In this document: positions 5,651 to 6,837 of the stretch, in pieces | Layout of the letters: every line of letters starts with the position of its first letter | Position numbering within the stretch: position 1 is the first letter of the stretch | DNA from: CAXXOK01 sp036759125 | GTDB taxonomy: Bacteria; Bacillota; Clostridia; Christensenellales; Aristaeellaceae | Direction of reading: 5' to 3' | Assembly: GCA_036759125.1 (NCBI GenBank) | Contig: DAIOVG010000148.1 | Location: 1-6,837, forward strand | DNA length: 6,837 bases | Position numbers and translations under genes: made by a program | The notes under the pieces: model-generated | What the model was told of the DNA's origin: nothing | What the model saw: the letters and a program-made list of their open reading frames with translations, nothing else | The model's database searches: none

Positions 5651-6837
5651 ATGGACCTTCAGTCTCTGCGGGGTATCGGACAAAAACGCCTGGAAGCATT
5701 GCACGCAGCGGGGATTCACTCGCTGCGTGATCTTTTATATACCGTACCGATCCGCTACCGCGATATGGGCGATCTGACCACGGTCAGGGATGCGCGCCAC
5801 GGCGCGAGTCAGGCGTTCCGCCTGCAAAAAACCGGCGCTCCAAAGGTGAATTATCACGGGAAGGTTCCCCGCGTCACCTGCCAGTTTCAGGATGAGACCG
5901 GAAAAATCATCGGCTGCTGGTTCAACCAGCCATGGATGCGCCATGTGCTGGAGGGCAAGGACACGGTGCTGCTCTACGGCAAGGTGGAGCGTTTCAAGCA
6001 GAGCGTGCAGCTGATCAACGCGCGGCTGGAAGACAGCATGCGCATTGTGCCCGTGTACCGCGCCATCGAGGGCATCCCCAACAAGACGCGCGAAACGCTA
6101 ATCGCACAGCTGCTTGAGCAGGCGGATGCCATCTGTGCGGAAACGCTTCCCCAGGCGGTTCTGGAAAAGTACACGTTGATGTCCTCCGCCGGGGCGATCC
6201 GCATCCTGCATAGCCCGGATACGATGGCAAACGTCGCGCTTGCGCAGCGGCGCATTGCTTTTGAACAGCTTCTTTTGTACCAGATTGCCGTGCGGCAGTT
6301 TAAACGCCGCCGGGACGGTGGCCGCGCGCTGCCCATCCCCGTAGGCGCGGAGGACGCGTACTGGAAAACGCTGCCCTTTGCGCCGACCGGCGCGCAGAGG
6401 CGGACGCTTCTGGAAATCACAAACGATCTGCGCAGGCCCGCCGCCATGGCGCGGATGGTGCAGGGCGATGTGGGCTGCGGCAAAACGGCCATCGCGTTTG
6501 GCGCGATGGCGCTGTGCGCAAAGTCCGGCTATCAGGCGGCATTCATGGCGCCAACGGAAATCCTGGCGCGTCAGCACCTGGAGAGCGCGAAAAAGGTGCT
6601 GGAACCATTGGGCATACGCTGCGGGCTGCTGCTTTCGGGCATGAAGGCGGCGGAGCGCAAGGAAGCACTATTGAACATCCAAAACGGCACATGGCAGGCA
6701 GTGATCGGCACACACGCGCTGATTTCTGAAAGCGTCCAGTATCAAAACCTCGCCCTGTGCATTACCGACGAGCAGCACCGCTTCGGCGTTGCGCAGCGCA
6801 CCAGGCTGATTCAAAAAGGTCGCGGCAACGCGGCCCC
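5651..6837 (+). CDS. recG: ATP-dependent DNA helicase RecG (partial, N-terminal 395 residues)
   Basis: RecG is a double-strand DNA translocase that reverses stalled replication forks and processes Holliday junctions. The window edge cuts the gene at 395 of roughly 680 expected residues. Visible parts: an N-terminal helical stretch with LRGIGQKRLEAL (6-17); an OB-fold wedge domain (about 65-150) that grips the fork; and the first helicase domain with FAPTGAQRR (243-251), Walker A QGDVGCGKT (271-279), MAPTEILARQH (299-309), GTHALI (353-358) and the DEQH box in TDEQHRFGV (372-380). Cysteine replaces the serine often found in the Walker A GSGKT, a mild change. The helicase C-terminal domain lies outside. 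ATG 5651 is 1 nt past the fakA TAG (TAGCATG) with no clear Shine-Dalgarno site, so translation is probably coupled to fakA. The frame stays open to the edge. Confidence 0.97.
   Translation, partial: MDLQSLRGIGQKRLEALHAAGIHSLRDLLYTVPIRYRDMGDLTTVRDARHGASQAFRLQKTGAPKVNYHGKVPRVTCQFQDETGKIIGCWFNQPWMRHVLEGKDTVLLYGKVERFKQSVQLINARLEDSMRIVPVYRAIEGIPNKTRETLIAQLLEQADAICAETLPQAVLEKYTLMSSAGAIRILHSPDTMANVALAQRRIAFEQLLLYQIAVRQFKRRRDGGRALPIPVGAEDAYWKTLPFAPTGAQRRTLLEITNDLRRPAAMARMVQGDVGCGKTAIAFGAMALCAKSGYQAAFMAPTEILARQHLESAKKVLEPLGIRCGLLLSGMKAAERKEALLNIQNGTWQAVIGTHALISESVQYQNLALCITDEQHRFGVAQRTRLIQKGRGNAA

Noticed and set aside
1..6837. CRISPR array, mobile element, phage gene or defence system
   Set aside because: No spaced repeats, terminal inverted repeats, transposase or integrase motifs seen on either strand. 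Every long coding region belongs to a known housekeeping family.

Overview
The window is a chromosomal core-gene region from a bacterium that looks like a GC-rich member of the Bacillota, most likely a clostridial lineage. The grounds are the yloU-fakA-recG gene order, a DNA polymerase I whose 3'-5' exonuclease domain has lost recognisable catalytic residues, purine-rich Shine-Dalgarno sites, TATAAT-type promoters and use of a TTG start codon. Genus and species cannot be read from the sequence. I see no mobile element, CRISPR array, tRNA, rRNA or phage gene.

Minus strand, read right to left. nrdR (3341-2880) has its own promoter (TGGACA-17-TATAAT) and ends at an intrinsic terminator (2859-2825). 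polA (2694-31) follows with its own promoter (TTGTCG-18-TATAAT, extended -10) and a strong Shine-Dalgarno site. The last 20 bases of the window on this strand carry a Shine-Dalgarno site at the polA stop and an ATG reading MRIIAI(T), which fits the first residues of dephospho-CoA kinase (coaE).

Plus strand, read left to right. A promoter at 3489-3517 (TTGCGA-17-TATAAT) drives a leader of about 100 nt that can fold into a long hairpin. After it come yloU (Asp23/DUF322 family, 3627-3977), fakA/yloV (fatty acid kinase, 4003-5649) and recG (from 5651, running off the end). Gaps are 25 nt and 1 nt with no terminator between, so this is one operon, and recG is probably translationally coupled to fakA.

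The two transcription units diverge from a control region at about 3392-3517. It holds two facing-away promoters and one candidate NrdR-box-like palindrome (3429-3444), which could let NrdR regulate itself. Functionally the window joins dNTP supply control (NrdR), DNA repair synthesis (Pol I), CoA synthesis (CoaE), fatty acid activation (FakA), an alkaline-shock-type protein and replication-fork rescue (RecG). These are all known families. I found no convincing undescribed system; the more interesting signals are regulatory ones in the divergent region.
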